Positions 47,317 to 57,685 of a stretch of 64,000 nucleotides of DNA are shown here, piece by piece (positions within the stretch are counted from its first letter, which is position 1; each line of letters begins with the position of its first letter). The notes below the pieces were generated by a model. It did not search any database and was not told the origin of the DNA. It saw nothing but the letters and a program-made list of their open reading frames with translations. The DNA comes from Paraspadella gotoi (Eukaryota; Chaetognatha): NCBI GenBank assembly GCA_051294375.1, contig CM119271.1, positions 12,207,422 through 12,271,421 on the forward strand, in the 5' to 3' direction. The position numbers were made by a program, and so were the translations under genes.

Positions 47317-47442
47317 CTTAAATTTGCACTCGTCCTTGATCATCTTAAACGTCAATTCGCGCAGCGCGTCCTCTGCAGAAACCCGGACGGTGCGGAACAA
47401 CGTAAAGCGGCGAGGCGTCTTCGCCTCCGGGTAAAGAATACA
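47317..47442 (-). pseudogene. Broken inverted copy of exon A
   Basis: 126 bp against 114 in the intact exon; the acceptor cttcag and AAG|gttgag donor remain. Extra bases fall in the FPGAID and RPSG parts and shift the frame. Confidence 0.75.
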
Positions 47443-47639
47443 CTGAAGGGAGAAAACAGAAACAAAAGGGGGGGAGGGAGGCGGTCAGTGTTTTGTTTTT
47501 TTTTTTTGTTGTCCGTTCTTGTTTTTGTTTTGGGTTGTTTTTTATTTGGGGGTAAATGGAGAGAGACAAAGGGCTGGCGCGGAACGGGCTGGGAAAGGTT
47601 GTTTTAAGCTGTTAGTTTTAATTTAAAATATTTATAAAT

Positions 47640-47956
47640 ACACATTTTTATTAAAAAAAAAAGGAATACATTTGTTAAAAATTGAGGGGATGATGATTAA
47701 GAGAGAGAAGACGAGAGACAGAGACAGAAGAGAGAGAGAAGAGAGAGGGGATAGGAGATGATGACCGTCGAGAGGAAGAGGGAGGATGAGGAGAGATGAA
47801 GAAAGAAGGAGCAGAAGGAGAGAGAGAGAGAAGGAAAGGTAAAAATTCATCCACAGATCCTTTTTTTTTTTTTTTTTTTTTTTTGTTTTTTTTAGTTTTT
47901 TTTTTTTTTTTTTTATTTTTTTTTTTTAACNNNNNNNNNNNNNNNNNNNNNNNNNG
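47640..47956. other. (GA)n, poly-T and a 25-N gap
   Basis: GA-rich DNA at 47700-47840, homopolymer T runs at 47861-47929, gap at 47931-47955. Marks the join where palindrome 2 ends and a direct copy of 34.26-34.81 kb begins. Confidence 0.85.
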
Positions 47957-48505
47957 TGCCTTGGTGCTTCCCAGTTCAAACGGACACTTCCCTCCCTCCC
48001 CCTCCTCTTTCCCTCTCTCCCTCTCTTCTCCCTCCCTCTCTCCCTCTCTTCCCTCCCTCACTTCCTCACTCCCTCCTCTCTCCCTCTCTCCCTCCTCCCT
48101 CCCTCTCTCACTCCTTCTCTCCCTCCCCCTAATTCTTCTCACCTGAGCAAATATTCGGTTGTTTATTTTTCCGTCTCCTTCAGCAACGCGTCTCGTCCGA
48201 ACGCCGTGATGACCTCGCTCCTCGACGCCCGCGGCCTCGGGCGAGCGGCGGCGCCTTCATCGCGCCGCAAAATCACTTCCGGTCCTCGTCGGCGCGGGCG
48301 TCGGGGAGCGTCGACGCCGCAGCGATGACGCCGCTTTGGATTTTCCGGCGAGAATTTCCGGAATTTCGATTCCACCTGCGGATTTATTATTAATATCAGA
48401 TTATTATATTATAATGACAATATATATTATTATATTTTTATATTTTAAGTATTTACTAAGTATTGAAGTCGGGCAATGCAGCGAATTCACCCCGCATGAC
48501 CACCT
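47957..48505 (+). repeat. Direct copy of 34266-34810
   Basis: Shares gttcaaacggacacttccc, the CCCTCC tract, the CpG-rich candidate exon and the tattgaagtcgggcaatgca SINE start. Similarity stops at about 48505, close to where the hAT element sits in the other copy. Contains several indels. It begins right after a 25-N gap. Confidence 0.85.
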
Positions 48506-48887
48506 CAGTCTACCCCCTTTTTCTTAGTTTATTTTTTCGGGGCTGTATTTTCCAAAATCGTCTTAAATCCGCCAAACTTATTTTAAACTTAATATCTAAC
48601 TCTACTAATCTTTTTATTTTATGAAATTCGTACAACCAATACGAACAGGCTTTGGTGGTTTAAGGCCTCCATCACTCTTACAAGATAATGACATAGCTGT
48701 TCCTTGCGAGCTTTATGTTTTTTTTCTCTATCGAATTTTAATTATTATTTTTTCTCTTTTTTTTTATCGTTCAAAATCTTCTTCGGCTAATTAAAAATCC
48801 CCCCCTGCGTTTCAAGTCACACGTGCTTTTCTGTTGCGTGTACGCGTGTACGCGACTTTGCATGCACGTTAGAAGGCGTCTGTCGGG

Positions 48888-49397
<510 letters not shown>

Positions 49398-49499
49398 TGA
49401 GGCGAAGCGACGAAGTCGGATTCATTGACTCTCTTTACCCTCAGCAATATCTTTGTTCCACTTTCGATTCCTTGTGACCAAATTGCGTTCAACGATGTG

Positions 49500-50600
49500 A
49501 ATCGTCTTCTTTTCACTTAACCGGATCTCTGACGACATCACAAGGTCTTATAATCTTCATTCACGCGGAATCAACCCTATGAAACACTTTTCGGTCGGTC
49601 GGTCGTATATTTGTCCGTCGGTACTGTCCCACTTACGATAAAAATGCATATAATTTCTCAATAGTTGGTTGCTCATTTGTAAAGACAGGAAAAAATCTGA
49701 AATCTATGTGACTGCTAGCGCCGCCTTCAGGAAATCATAAAACTATAAAGAATAAAAAAGAAAGTCACTGCGGCGCAACATTTAAATTTCCGTTCTTGCT
49801 TATTGTAAATCACTTAATCCCTGAAATTGTACAATTTTTTAAAATTTTTTTTTCAATTTTTTTTTGGCTATATAATTTTATATAATATTAGGAGGATTTT
49901 TCTGTTACTTTCTCTACTATGAACATTTTCCCTTTACTTTCTATAGAAATTTGCTCTTCTGTCTGCACCGAATAGATCTTCCCTTGCATCGCTTTACACA
50001 AAATAAAAATTTTTTGCCTGTTTTAGTCTTAATAAACCAGATGGCTTCACAAACAAAAGAGCATTTTGAAAAATAAAATAGCAATCAATTTTAGTTTAAG
50101 TACATCCACTAGAGGTTTTAATATTTTTTTCTGAAACAAAAAAATAGTCCTATTAAATTTGTTTTATGTTTTCACCCTATTCTACAAGAGGGCTTTAAAA
50201 AGAAGGAAGTTTTTTGTAAAACAAGGGAACATTCTAAATAAACTTCATCTGCACCCACTAGGTCTTCACTTGCACCTGCTCTTCAACGAAATAGCAATTG
50301 TTTTTTAAAATTTTTATTATCTTAAATATTTTTTTGGATAATTTTTAATATTTTTTTTCTTATTTTATTTTATTCTATTTTCTATTTCATGTCTTGATCA
50401 AAGAATTTTAATCATATATCATATATCAAAACAAAAATAATATTGTTTTGAATTATAAAATATTTTTGCAAGTACCAAAATGTTATTAGTGCCCGCAGTA
50501 ACAGTTCAGTTTAAGCCCTTGAAAGTGATTTACATGTATTGGCGCAGCCACTGGTCTCTCTCTTCACGTGCCACTTTTATTCTCACGTCCAACTGACCTT
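49500..50600. other. AT-rich DNA, no gene seen
   Basis: No frame with splice support; poly-T and poly-A rich. The right end has several tgaccacttc words (50600-50660). Confidence 0.55.
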
Positions 50601-50760
50601 TTCATTTTAACCACCTGACCACTTCATTCTTCCACCCTACTTGACCACTTCTTTCTGTCGAGAAAAAACCAGAAGTGACGAATCGAAACAAAATAGATTT
50701 CGCAATCAATTCGCACGAGGCGGTCCGCGTAAAGGCGACCTTGCAAATTGCCTCAGTGTG

Positions 50761-51060
50761 TAGTCTGGCATTGCATAAGTTCACCCCGCCTATAAGCATG
50801 ACTCCTTCTGTTGTGACCCGGTGGCTCATTGAGTAAAGCCATCAGCTCATGACCACTAGGTACCGGGTTCAATCCAACCCGGTACCTATCCTGTGGGAAG
50901 CGTGAGGACGGCCGTAAACCGCCTTGTGGGCGTGGAAAACCTTCAAACCTAGTTCCAAGCCGTGGGACCCGTTCCATGGCCGCTAGAGGGGGTCAAAGAA
51001 GTTGCGGAAAGCACTCTTCAGTCTTCAGCCCACTTAGCGCCAAGTGCAAAGTCGACCTTG
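50761..51060 (+). mobile_element. tRNA-derived SINE, best-preserved copy
   Basis: Head ggcattgcataagttcaccc, then gttgtgacccgg, A box tggctcattgag (50822-50833), B box ggttcaatcc (50866-50875). The body has ggacggccgtaaaccgcc, ggaaaaccttcaaacc and a 3' part tcaaagaagttgcggaaag, cttcagcccacttag. The A-to-B spacing fits a tRNA origin. It shares head and body words with 6440, 13430 and 34772/37362. It lacks an obvious A-tail. Confidence 0.72.
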
Positions 51061-51199
51061 AAATATCTTATTTGCACAGGAGACCTAATAATTATGAAAT
51101 TTGTACAATATAAAGATTATCCATTCGTTTATTGAATAAGCTATCGATATGCTACTGTGAGTTAAGTCCTCCATCTCTCTTATATCTCTATAAAGTCAC

Positions 51200-51310
51200 A
51201 CTTACAATGTTAAGCCAATTTAAATTAAAATTGACATTTAAATTTACATTGAAATTGATATTAGAAATGAAATTGACATTGAAATTTAAATTGTCATTTA
51301 AATTACGTCA
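51200..51310. repeat. AT-rich degenerate repeat (aaattgacattgaaatt)
   Basis: Degenerate tandem of aaattgacatt / gaaatt words. Noncoding. Confidence 0.6.
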
Positions 51311-51574
51311 GTGAAAAATCGATCTTTAAAGCTAAAAACTAAGGCAAAGGAGTCAGAAGTTTGTCATCCTCGTAACAGCGTCCGTGAAAAGCCGTACCTA
51401 TTTTGCTGTCCGTTCCTCGCCTTCTTAACGTCCGTACATCGTTGTCAGTACCGCGCCCACCCAACGTCGGTACATCGCCGTCCGTGCAATGGCGTCCGTG
51501 CAAAGTCAACCGTTCAGCCTCGTTTTCGCTTCGTTTCCTTCGTCCACTTTAATTCTTTTTTTTTTCACCGTCAG

Positions 51575-51763
51575 GTCGGGCGTCGATCGAGCGGCGCGAT
51601 TACCGCCTCGTGACGCCGCCAGCGCCGCCGCTGCTGCCGCCGCCGGTCCCGCCACCGCCGCCGCCGCCGATTCGATTCGCCGGAAACGAGGGCGGAATTC
51701 TCGGCGCCGGAGGCTCTCGGTCGGCGGAGAAATTCTTACGCTTGAATCGACCGGTAGAGGGCG
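51575..51763 (+). CDS. Exon C of an unrecognised protein, proline-rich
   Basis: A 189-bp exon with a long T tract and accgtcag acceptor and GGCG|gtgagt donor, phase 1 at both ends. The supported frame (from 51577) reads RASIERRDYRLVTPPAPP, a run of prolines, then IRFAGNEGGILGAGG and SAEKFLRLNRPVEG. Phase 1 fits exon D exactly (G|GT). A second frame (poly-Ala, then RRKRGRNSRRRR) is open but would not continue into D. High CpG content. Function unknown. Confidence 0.6.
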
Positions 51764-52034
51764 GTGAGTTGAAACGGGGNNNNNNNNNNNNNNNNNNNNN
51801 NNNNNNNNNNNNNNNNNNNNNNNNNNNNNNNNNNNNNNNNNNNNNNNNNNNNNNNNNNNNNNNNNNNNNNNNNNNNNNNNNNNNNNNNNNNNNNNNNNNN
51901 NNNNNNNNNNNNNNNNNNNNNNNNNNNNNNNNNNNNNNNNNNNNNNNNNNNNNNNNNNNNGTGAGATTTCAGGATTTTTGGTAAAAAAAGTGAATGAAAA
52001 AAAGAAATTGAGTGAAATTGTTTTCGGTTTTTAG

Positions 52035-52048
52035 GTGACGTTTGGACG

Positions 52049-52082
<34 letters not shown>

Positions 52083-52147
52083 TACAATGTTCCAAATGTC
52101 TGGAAGAAACGCCGACTGCTTCAACCGTCGGTAATCAAAGCCTTCTG
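52035..52147 (+). CDS. Exon D (partial): poly-Asp and CxxC
   Basis: Acceptor gtttttag. Continuing exon C in phase 1 it reads GDVWTDI, nine Asp from a perfect GAC run, then VQCSKCLEETPTASTVGNQS, and runs into a 714-bp gap. A donor-like gtaatc lies inside (about 52131), so the exon may end earlier. CSKC could be half of a zinc-binding site, but the partner cysteines would be in the gap. The Asp run is microsatellite-encoded, so its length may vary. Confidence 0.55.
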
Positions 52148-52861
52148 NNNNNNNNNNNNNNNNNNNNNNNNNNNNNNNNNNNNNNNNNNNNNNNNNNNNN
52201 NNNNNNNNNNNNNNNNNNNNNNNNNNNNNNNNNNNNNNNNNNNNNNNNNNNNNNNNNNNNNNNNNNNNNNNNNNNNNNNNNNNNNNNNNNNNNNNNNNNN
52301 NNNNNNNNNNNNNNNNNNNNNNNNNNNNNNNNNNNNNNNNNNNNNNNNNNNNNNNNNNNNNNNNNNNNNNNNNNNNNNNNNNNNNNNNNNNNNNNNNNNN
52401 NNNNNNNNNNNNNNNNNNNNNNNNNNNNNNNNNNNNNNNNNNNNNNNNNNNNNNNNNNNNNNNNNNNNNNNNNNNNNNNNNNNNNNNNNNNNNNNNNNNN
52501 NNNNNNNNNNNNNNNNNNNNNNNNNNNNNNNNNNNNNNNNNNNNNNNNNNNNNNNNNNNNNNNNNNNNNNNNNNNNNNNNNNNNNNNNNNNNNNNNNNNN
52601 NNNNNNNNNNNNNNNNNNNNNNNNNNNNNNNNNNNNNNNNNNNNNNNNNNNNNNNNNNNNNNNNNNNNNNNNNNNNNNNNNNNNNNNNNNNNNNNNNNNN
52701 NNNNNNNNNNNNNNNNNNNNNNNNNNNNNNNNNNNNNNNNNNNNNNNNNNNNNNNNNNNNNNNNNNNNNNNNNNNNNNNNNNNNNNNNNNNNNNNNNNNN
52801 NNNNNNNNNNNNNNNNNNNNNNNNNNNNNNNNNNNNNNNNNNNNNNNNNNNNNNNNNNNNN

Positions 52862-52959
52862 GTCCGGTCTCCTCGCCTTCTCCTCCTCATCCCTCGTCGC
52901 TTCCCATCGCGTTCGCTTCCTCTTCGCTTCCGTCGGACTTCGACTCCGCAACAGAACGG
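52862..52959 (+). CDS. Candidate exon E (partial): Pro/Ser-rich
   Basis: Starts at a gap edge. The best frame reads PVSSPSPPHPSSLPIAFASS and SLPSDFDSATER to a donor CGG|gtcagt at 52960. Pro/Ser-rich composition fits exons C and D, but the link across the gap cannot be shown. Confidence 0.4.
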
Positions 52960-52974
52960 GTCAGTGGGGACGGG

Positions 52975-53092
52975 CAGATTCAAGGGGCGGGCAGATTAAG
53001 GGCGGGCGTAACAAAAGAGGGCAGATTAATGGGCAGGCAGATTAAGGGGCCGGCAGATTAAGGGCGGGCGTAACAAAAGCATAACAAAAAAG
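52975..53092. repeat. GGGCGGGCAGATTAA-type minisatellite
   Basis: About six degenerate units of gggcaggcagattaa and ggcgggcgtaacaaaag. Intronic if exon E is real. Confidence 0.75.
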
Positions 53093-53377
53093 GCCTGGAT
53101 ATTCAAAGNNNNNNNNNNNNNNNNNNNNNNNNNNNNNNNNNNNNNNNNNNNNNNNNNNNNNNNNNNNNNNNNNNNNNNNNNNNNNNNNNNNNNNNNNNNN
53201 NNNNNNNNNNNNNNNNNNNNNNNNNNNNNNNNNNNNNNNNNNNNNNNNNNNNNNNNNNNNNNNNNNNNNNNNNNNNNNNNNNNNNNNNNNNNNNNNNNNN
53301 NNNNNGCTATATGAATTAATCCAAAAATCTTTTTACCATCCCATAGTACAACTCTCCCAATCGTCCCTTAAATTCAG

Positions 53378-53533
53378 GCAACGTTTTCGGTCCGTCTCCG
53401 CTAGAGACCGCCACGGGCGTCTCCTCGCCCCTCGATCTCGTTTCCACTCTCGTCGCTTTTCTCTGCGGAATCACGATCGTCGTCGTCGTCGTCTTCGTCG
53501 TCGTCGCTTCCGTCTCGTCGGGAACCACGAGGC
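53378..53533 (+). CDS. Candidate exon F: possible membrane segment
   Basis: After a pyrimidine tract and aattcag acceptor, one frame reads NVFGPSPLETATGVSSPLD, then LVSTLVAFLCGITIVVVVVF and VVVASVSSGTTR into a gap. The hydrophobic stretch is long enough for a transmembrane helix, but half of it is a GTC microsatellite. Phase does not follow directly from exon E, so another exon would be needed. The opposite strand also has a plausible frame ending GRLGELYYGMVKRFLD and a stop. Confidence 0.3.
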
Positions 53534-53903
53534 NNNNNNNNNNNNNNNNNNNNNNNNNNNNNNNNNNNNNNNNNNNNNNNNNNNNNNNNNNNNNNNNNNN
53601 NNNNNNNNNNNNNNNNNNNNNNNNNNNNNNNNNNNNNNNNNNNNNNNNNNNNNNNNNNNNNNNNNNNNNNNNNNNNNNNNNNNNNNNNNNNNNNNNNNNN
53701 NNNNNNNNNNNNNNNNNNNNNNNNNNNNNNNNNNNNNNNNNNNNNNNNNNNNNNNNNNNNNNNNNNNNNNNNNNNNNNNNNNNNNNNNNNNNNNNNNNNN
53801 NNNNNNNNNNNNNNNNNNNNNNNNNNNNNNNNNNNNNNNNNNNNNNNNNNNNNNNNNNNNNNNNNNNNNNNNNNNNNNNNNNNNNNNNNNNNNNNNNNNN
53901 NNN

Positions 53904-54643
53904 CCGCCAATCATCCGTCCCTTCCTGACCCACACCCTTTGTCCCGATCATCGAACCCGGGGCGACGATAACCATCGCTGTCGTTCGACCGTCGAGACGG
54001 AACGAAAAAAAAAATGTTACTATTTTTAGACGTTGAAAGAATGAGGCCGTTGACGTCATCGTTAATCCTTACTATCAATGACGTCAATGATGATGGCAAT
54101 GACGTCATTGATTGTTGCGATAACGTCATCGATGATGGCAATGGCGTCATTGTTTGTGGCAATGGCGGCAAAGATGTCATTGATGACATATAGATGCTGG
54201 CGATGACGCCATTGATGGCAACAATGACCCATGACTTCAATGACATTATGTCTGTTTCGACGAGGTCGTCAGCACCTAATCCTCCTCCTCCTCCTCCTCC
54301 TCTTCTCTCTCTGCCCTTCTCTCTCTCGTCTCTCTCGTCTCTCTCTCTCTCTCTTCTCTCTCTCTCCTCTCTCTCTCTCTCTCTTCTCTCTCTTCTCTCT
54401 CATTTGCATTGTGTCTTGTCTGGGCGTTGCGGCGGTCAAAAGTAAAAAATGTTTTAAAGAACATTACCAAAATACGTAACAATTTTATATATCTGTTTTT
54501 ACGGTCCAAACAGTTATGTGCTTTAATGAAAGAAAGAGCCCTTATAAGCCGCTTAATCCGCCGATGCTGCAGCGTCCTTGTTGTTATCATTTATCATTAC
54601 ATTTATCTCTCTCTCTCTCTCTTCTCTCTCTCTCATCTCTCTC

Positions 54644-54680
<37 letters not shown>

Positions 54681-55270
54681 TCGCACCAAGGCAAACGAAG
54701 AGATGCCCCAATCCTCGCGACGAGAGAAGCGTTGAGGACTTCTTCCGCAAAGAGGTTCGCGATCGAACTTCAGAACGAAGACGACCCGCCCTGAGGAGGA
54801 GGAGGAAGAGGAGGAGGAGGTAGGAGGAGAGATTAGTGTGTGCTGACGACACTCGTCCGAAACAGGACATTAATGTCTAATTGAAGTCATGCGGGTCATG
54901 TTTGTTGCATCCAATGGCGTCCATCGCCAGCATCTTATATGTCATCAATTGACATCTTTTTCCGCCATTGCCACAAACAATGACGCCATTCCATCATTCG
55001 ATTGACGTTCTATATCGCAACAATCAATGACGTCCAATTGCATACATCATTGAACGTCATTGATAGTAAGATTACGAGTTTAACCGTTGCCATGTGCAAC
55101 GGCCTCAATTACTTTCAATCGTCTAAAAATGTAAATGGTTTTTTTTCGTATCCGTCTCCCGACGGTCGATAACGACAGCGGATGAGTATATCGTTCGCCC
55201 CGGGTTTCGATATCGGCTGACATAAGGGGTGAGTCAGAAGGGCGACGTACGATGAATTGAGCTCAGGTGA
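53904..55270. repeat. Imperfect inverted repeat (palindrome 3)
   Basis: 53904-54300 (cgttcgaccgtcgagacgg, gacgtcattgattgttgcga, cctcctcctcc) is mirrored by about 54795-55270. The centre is near 54.55 kb, in (TC)n-rich DNA. The right arm has many indels. The left arm begins at a gap. Confidence 0.85.
54045..54255. repeat. TGACGTCA-containing minisatellite
   Basis: Degenerate units around caatgacgtcattg-atggcaatg. Three perfect TGACGTCA palindromes (54051, 54079, 54100) plus many one-base variants. TGACGTCA is the CREB/ATF site, but here it is part of a tandem array. Mirrored near 54960-55070 and copied near 58335-58450. Confidence 0.7.
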
Positions 55271-55879
55271 TTGGGCCGGTGATTTGGCGGTGATTGGCAG
55301 GTTTATTTGGCTGGTGATTGGCGGGAGAATTGGTCGGTGATTGGCGGGAGATTTGGCCGGTTATTGGCTGGTGGATTGGCCGGTGATTGGCGGGTGAATT
55401 GGGCCGGTTTATTTGGCGAGCGAGATTTTTTTCTCAGCGACCGTTATTGGCGGAGAGATTGGGCCCGGTTTCAGAAACTAGCGCGTCAAATCTTAGCCCT
55501 CGCGTAATGCGGTGGTTAGGTTTGCTGGGTGAGATTATAATTCACTGTTCGCTCGATTCGGCGCGGATTGTGATTTATTGGCAGTCTTCGTGTGTATATC
55601 ATATTGTGGTGGAATCTGCTCGACTCGAACATATGCTCGTCTAAGTCGCATTGGCGGTGATGTACGATGATCGCACGATTGATCGCCACTCATTTTCGCG
55701 ACGAATCTCGCGGATTGCCGCTTGGATGTGCATTGCGCGCGGTGTGTCGTCTCGTGCTCGGACGATACTCTCGGGACGCGAGTTATTGGCGGTGAGAATG
55801 ACCGTTTATTGCGGCGAGATTGGACGAATTAATCGGCGGCGAGTGAGGAGTTCGCCGATATATCTCTCTTCTCTTTTTT
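54302..55879 (+). repeat. 1.56-kb direct duplication, copy 1
   Basis: Nearly identical to 57686-59242, with divergence mainly in the ATTGGCGG minisatellite part. Ends at a 25-N gap with the same last bases (ttcgccgatatatctctctt) as copy 2. The open frames inside (e.g. MCLVWALRRSKVKNVLKNIT) are not recognised, and the (TC)n part is repeat translation. Confidence 0.92.
55265..55405. repeat. ATTGGCGGGTG minisatellite (CCAAT words)
   Basis: About ten units of 15-18 bp, gattggcgggtg / gatttggccggtg. Each holds ATTGG, i.e. CCAAT on the other strand. The second copy is at about 58630-58770. Confidence 0.8.
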
Positions 55880-55904
55880 NNNNNNNNNNNNNNNNNNNNN
55901 NNNN

Positions 55905-57685
55905 AGATAATTCCATAAACTACAGTTTAATCATTAATTATCGACCAACACCTTTTTTTTTTAAAGTCTGGATCTTCGCTACTGTGGCCTTTGGCATTCC
56001 GCTCCACTCTCTCTTCGTGTTCAACTCGTTTTGCTCCAGCCAGAGTCAAAACTCCAGCATAAACTCCAGCATCGACATCAACTCCAGCGAGGATTCGTCA
56101 ACTCGCTCCTGCGTTCAACTCCAACACTATGGAATCTTGAGCGAGGATTTCCAAGTGTGCGGAGAGGTGAAGGCCCGGTGTGCAGAGGATTGAAGGCCAA
56201 GTGTGCGAAGAGGTCGAGGCCCGGTGTGCGGAGAGTCGAATGCATTCGACTCTCCGCACACCGGGCTTTGCATAGTGTGCGAGAGACACTATGGAAATAG
56301 AGCGGAGACCTGTAGAAAGAACGTGATTTTAATTTTTTTTTTTTTTTCAAATTTTCCTTGTCATTTCTAATTAGTCTAATGCCATTCTTTCTTTCTCTCT
56401 TTTTCACCCTCTCCCTCTCTCGTAAAAGATTTCTTGATTTTTAATGGGGTAAAAAAGATGGAAAAAACTATATTTAAGATACTAATTATTAATTTTTCAC
56501 TTTAAAATATAAATTTATAAATTTAAAATTCCAAAGAAGACGAAAAGAAATGAAAAAAATATACTAAAAATTTTCATAATATATATGTGTTTCTTTTAAA
56601 ATTGCGAATTATTGATTTCATTTCACTTCCACCCAACTGTCAAGTGTTGATTCACCCTTCACATCTTCCTCATCCAAATATCCATCAGATCCGAGGAGCA
56701 CTCTTCCGGGGGCACTTAGTTCCCACCGAGAGAGTTCCGCCCAAGTCGTAGAAATCAGACTGCGATGGCACGAACCACGCGATCGTCGTCGTCGTCGGTC
56801 AGTCGTCCGTCTTTAGCATTACAATAGAACTACCAAATATCGATTACTTACAAAAATTCGCCGCTCGATCAGATCCGAGACTTTCCGCCGCCGCCGGCCG
56901 CCGCGCCCCCGCCGCCGACCGGCCACCGAATCGGCGCGGGCGATGCGCGGCACGAATCGACGTCGCTCATGCTCGATGCCGTGGCCACGTTTGGCGACGG
57001 CGACGTGCGACGAGAATGGACTAAACGAGGACGACGACGACGAATAAGAAGGAGAAGGCTGCTGCGAACGCAGGCTGCGCTGAGGGTACGGACGACACAC
57101 GTGCAGAGCGGGAGAGAGGCTGCTGCGCGAGAGAGCGGAGAGGGTGAAAAAAGAGAAAGAAAGAATGCATTAGACTAATTAGGAAAATGACAAGGAAAAA
57201 TTTGACAAAAATAAAAAAAATTAAAATCACGTTCTTTCTACAGGTCTCCGCTCTCTGTTCCAATAGTGTCTTCTCGCACAACTTATGCAATAGCCACGGT
57301 GTGCGGAAGATCGAATGCATTCGACTCTCCGCACACCGGGCTGCGACCTCTTCGCCACACTTGCCTTCAAATCCTCTGCCACATCCGGGCCTTCACCTCT
57401 CCGCAACATTGGAAATTCCTCGCTCAAGAATTCGCATAGTTGTTGGTAGTTGAACGCAAGGAGCGAGTTGAGTACGAATCACTGCGCTTGGCAGTTTGAT
57501 GCTGTCGATGCGTGGAGTTCTATGCTGGAGTTTTTGACTCGGCTGGAGCAAACGAGATTGAACACGCAAGAAGAGAAGTGTGAGACAGGAATGCCAAAAG
57601 GCCACAGTAGCGAAGATCCAGACTTTAAAAAAAAAAGGTGTTTGGTCGATATTAATGATTAAACTGTAGTTTATTGGAATTATCT
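55905..57685. repeat. Imperfect inverted repeat (palindrome 4) with 690-bp spacer
   Basis: 55905-56430 (ccataaactacag, aaagtctggatcttcgctac, gtgtgcggagag) is mirrored by 57120-57685. A short perfect inverted repeat gaatgcattcgactctccgc occurs inside both arms (near 56236 and 57312). The spacer 56431-57119 holds the candidate minus-strand exon. Confidence 0.85.
56852..57122 (-). CDS. Candidate CpG-rich exon, minus strand
   Basis: A 271-bp exon on minus: pyrimidine tract and tctcgcgcag acceptor, ATTTTT|gtaagt donor (56851-56846). One frame reads CRPYPQRSLRSQQPSPSYSS, a Ser run, FSPFSSHVAVAKRGHGIEHE, then Arg-rich GRRRGRGG and KVSDLIERRIF to the donor. Another frame looks good in the second half (SSMSDVDSCRASPAPIRWPV, then Gly/Ala) but stops before the donor, so a sequencing indel may be present. 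Function unknown. Confidence 0.38.

Larger units (their letters stand above)
22114..47640. repeat. Giant imperfect inverted repeat (palindrome 2)
   Basis: The left arm runs 22114 to about 33985 and the right arm about 37370 to 47640. Paired landmarks include exon A (22275 / 47442), exon B (26685 / 42954), the ATGGCG minisatellite (27.3 / 42.3 kb), the gatctctggccggag segment (30.84 / 40.23 kb) and the TTAGG-like array (33.1-34.0 / 37.4-38.2 kb). The right arm is shorter and indel-rich; exon frames are intact only on the left. The left arm also contains an extra direct duplication around a 25-N gap at 28441. Confidence 0.9.

Noticed and set aside
50822-50890. tRNA gene
   Set aside because: A and B boxes are present but no closed acceptor and anticodon stems could be drawn; the extended shared body shows a SINE.
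53904-54059. Minus-strand ORF MTSTASFFQRLKIVTFFFSF as a gene
   Set aside because: It lies in palindrome 3 and runs into the ATTGGCGG-type repeat and a gap; the mirrored copy is out of frame.
54409-54735. 108-codon ORF MCLVWALRRSKVKNVLKNIT and its second copy at 57793
   Set aside because: Identical copies come from the direct duplication, so they give no conservation evidence; half is TC-repeat translation.
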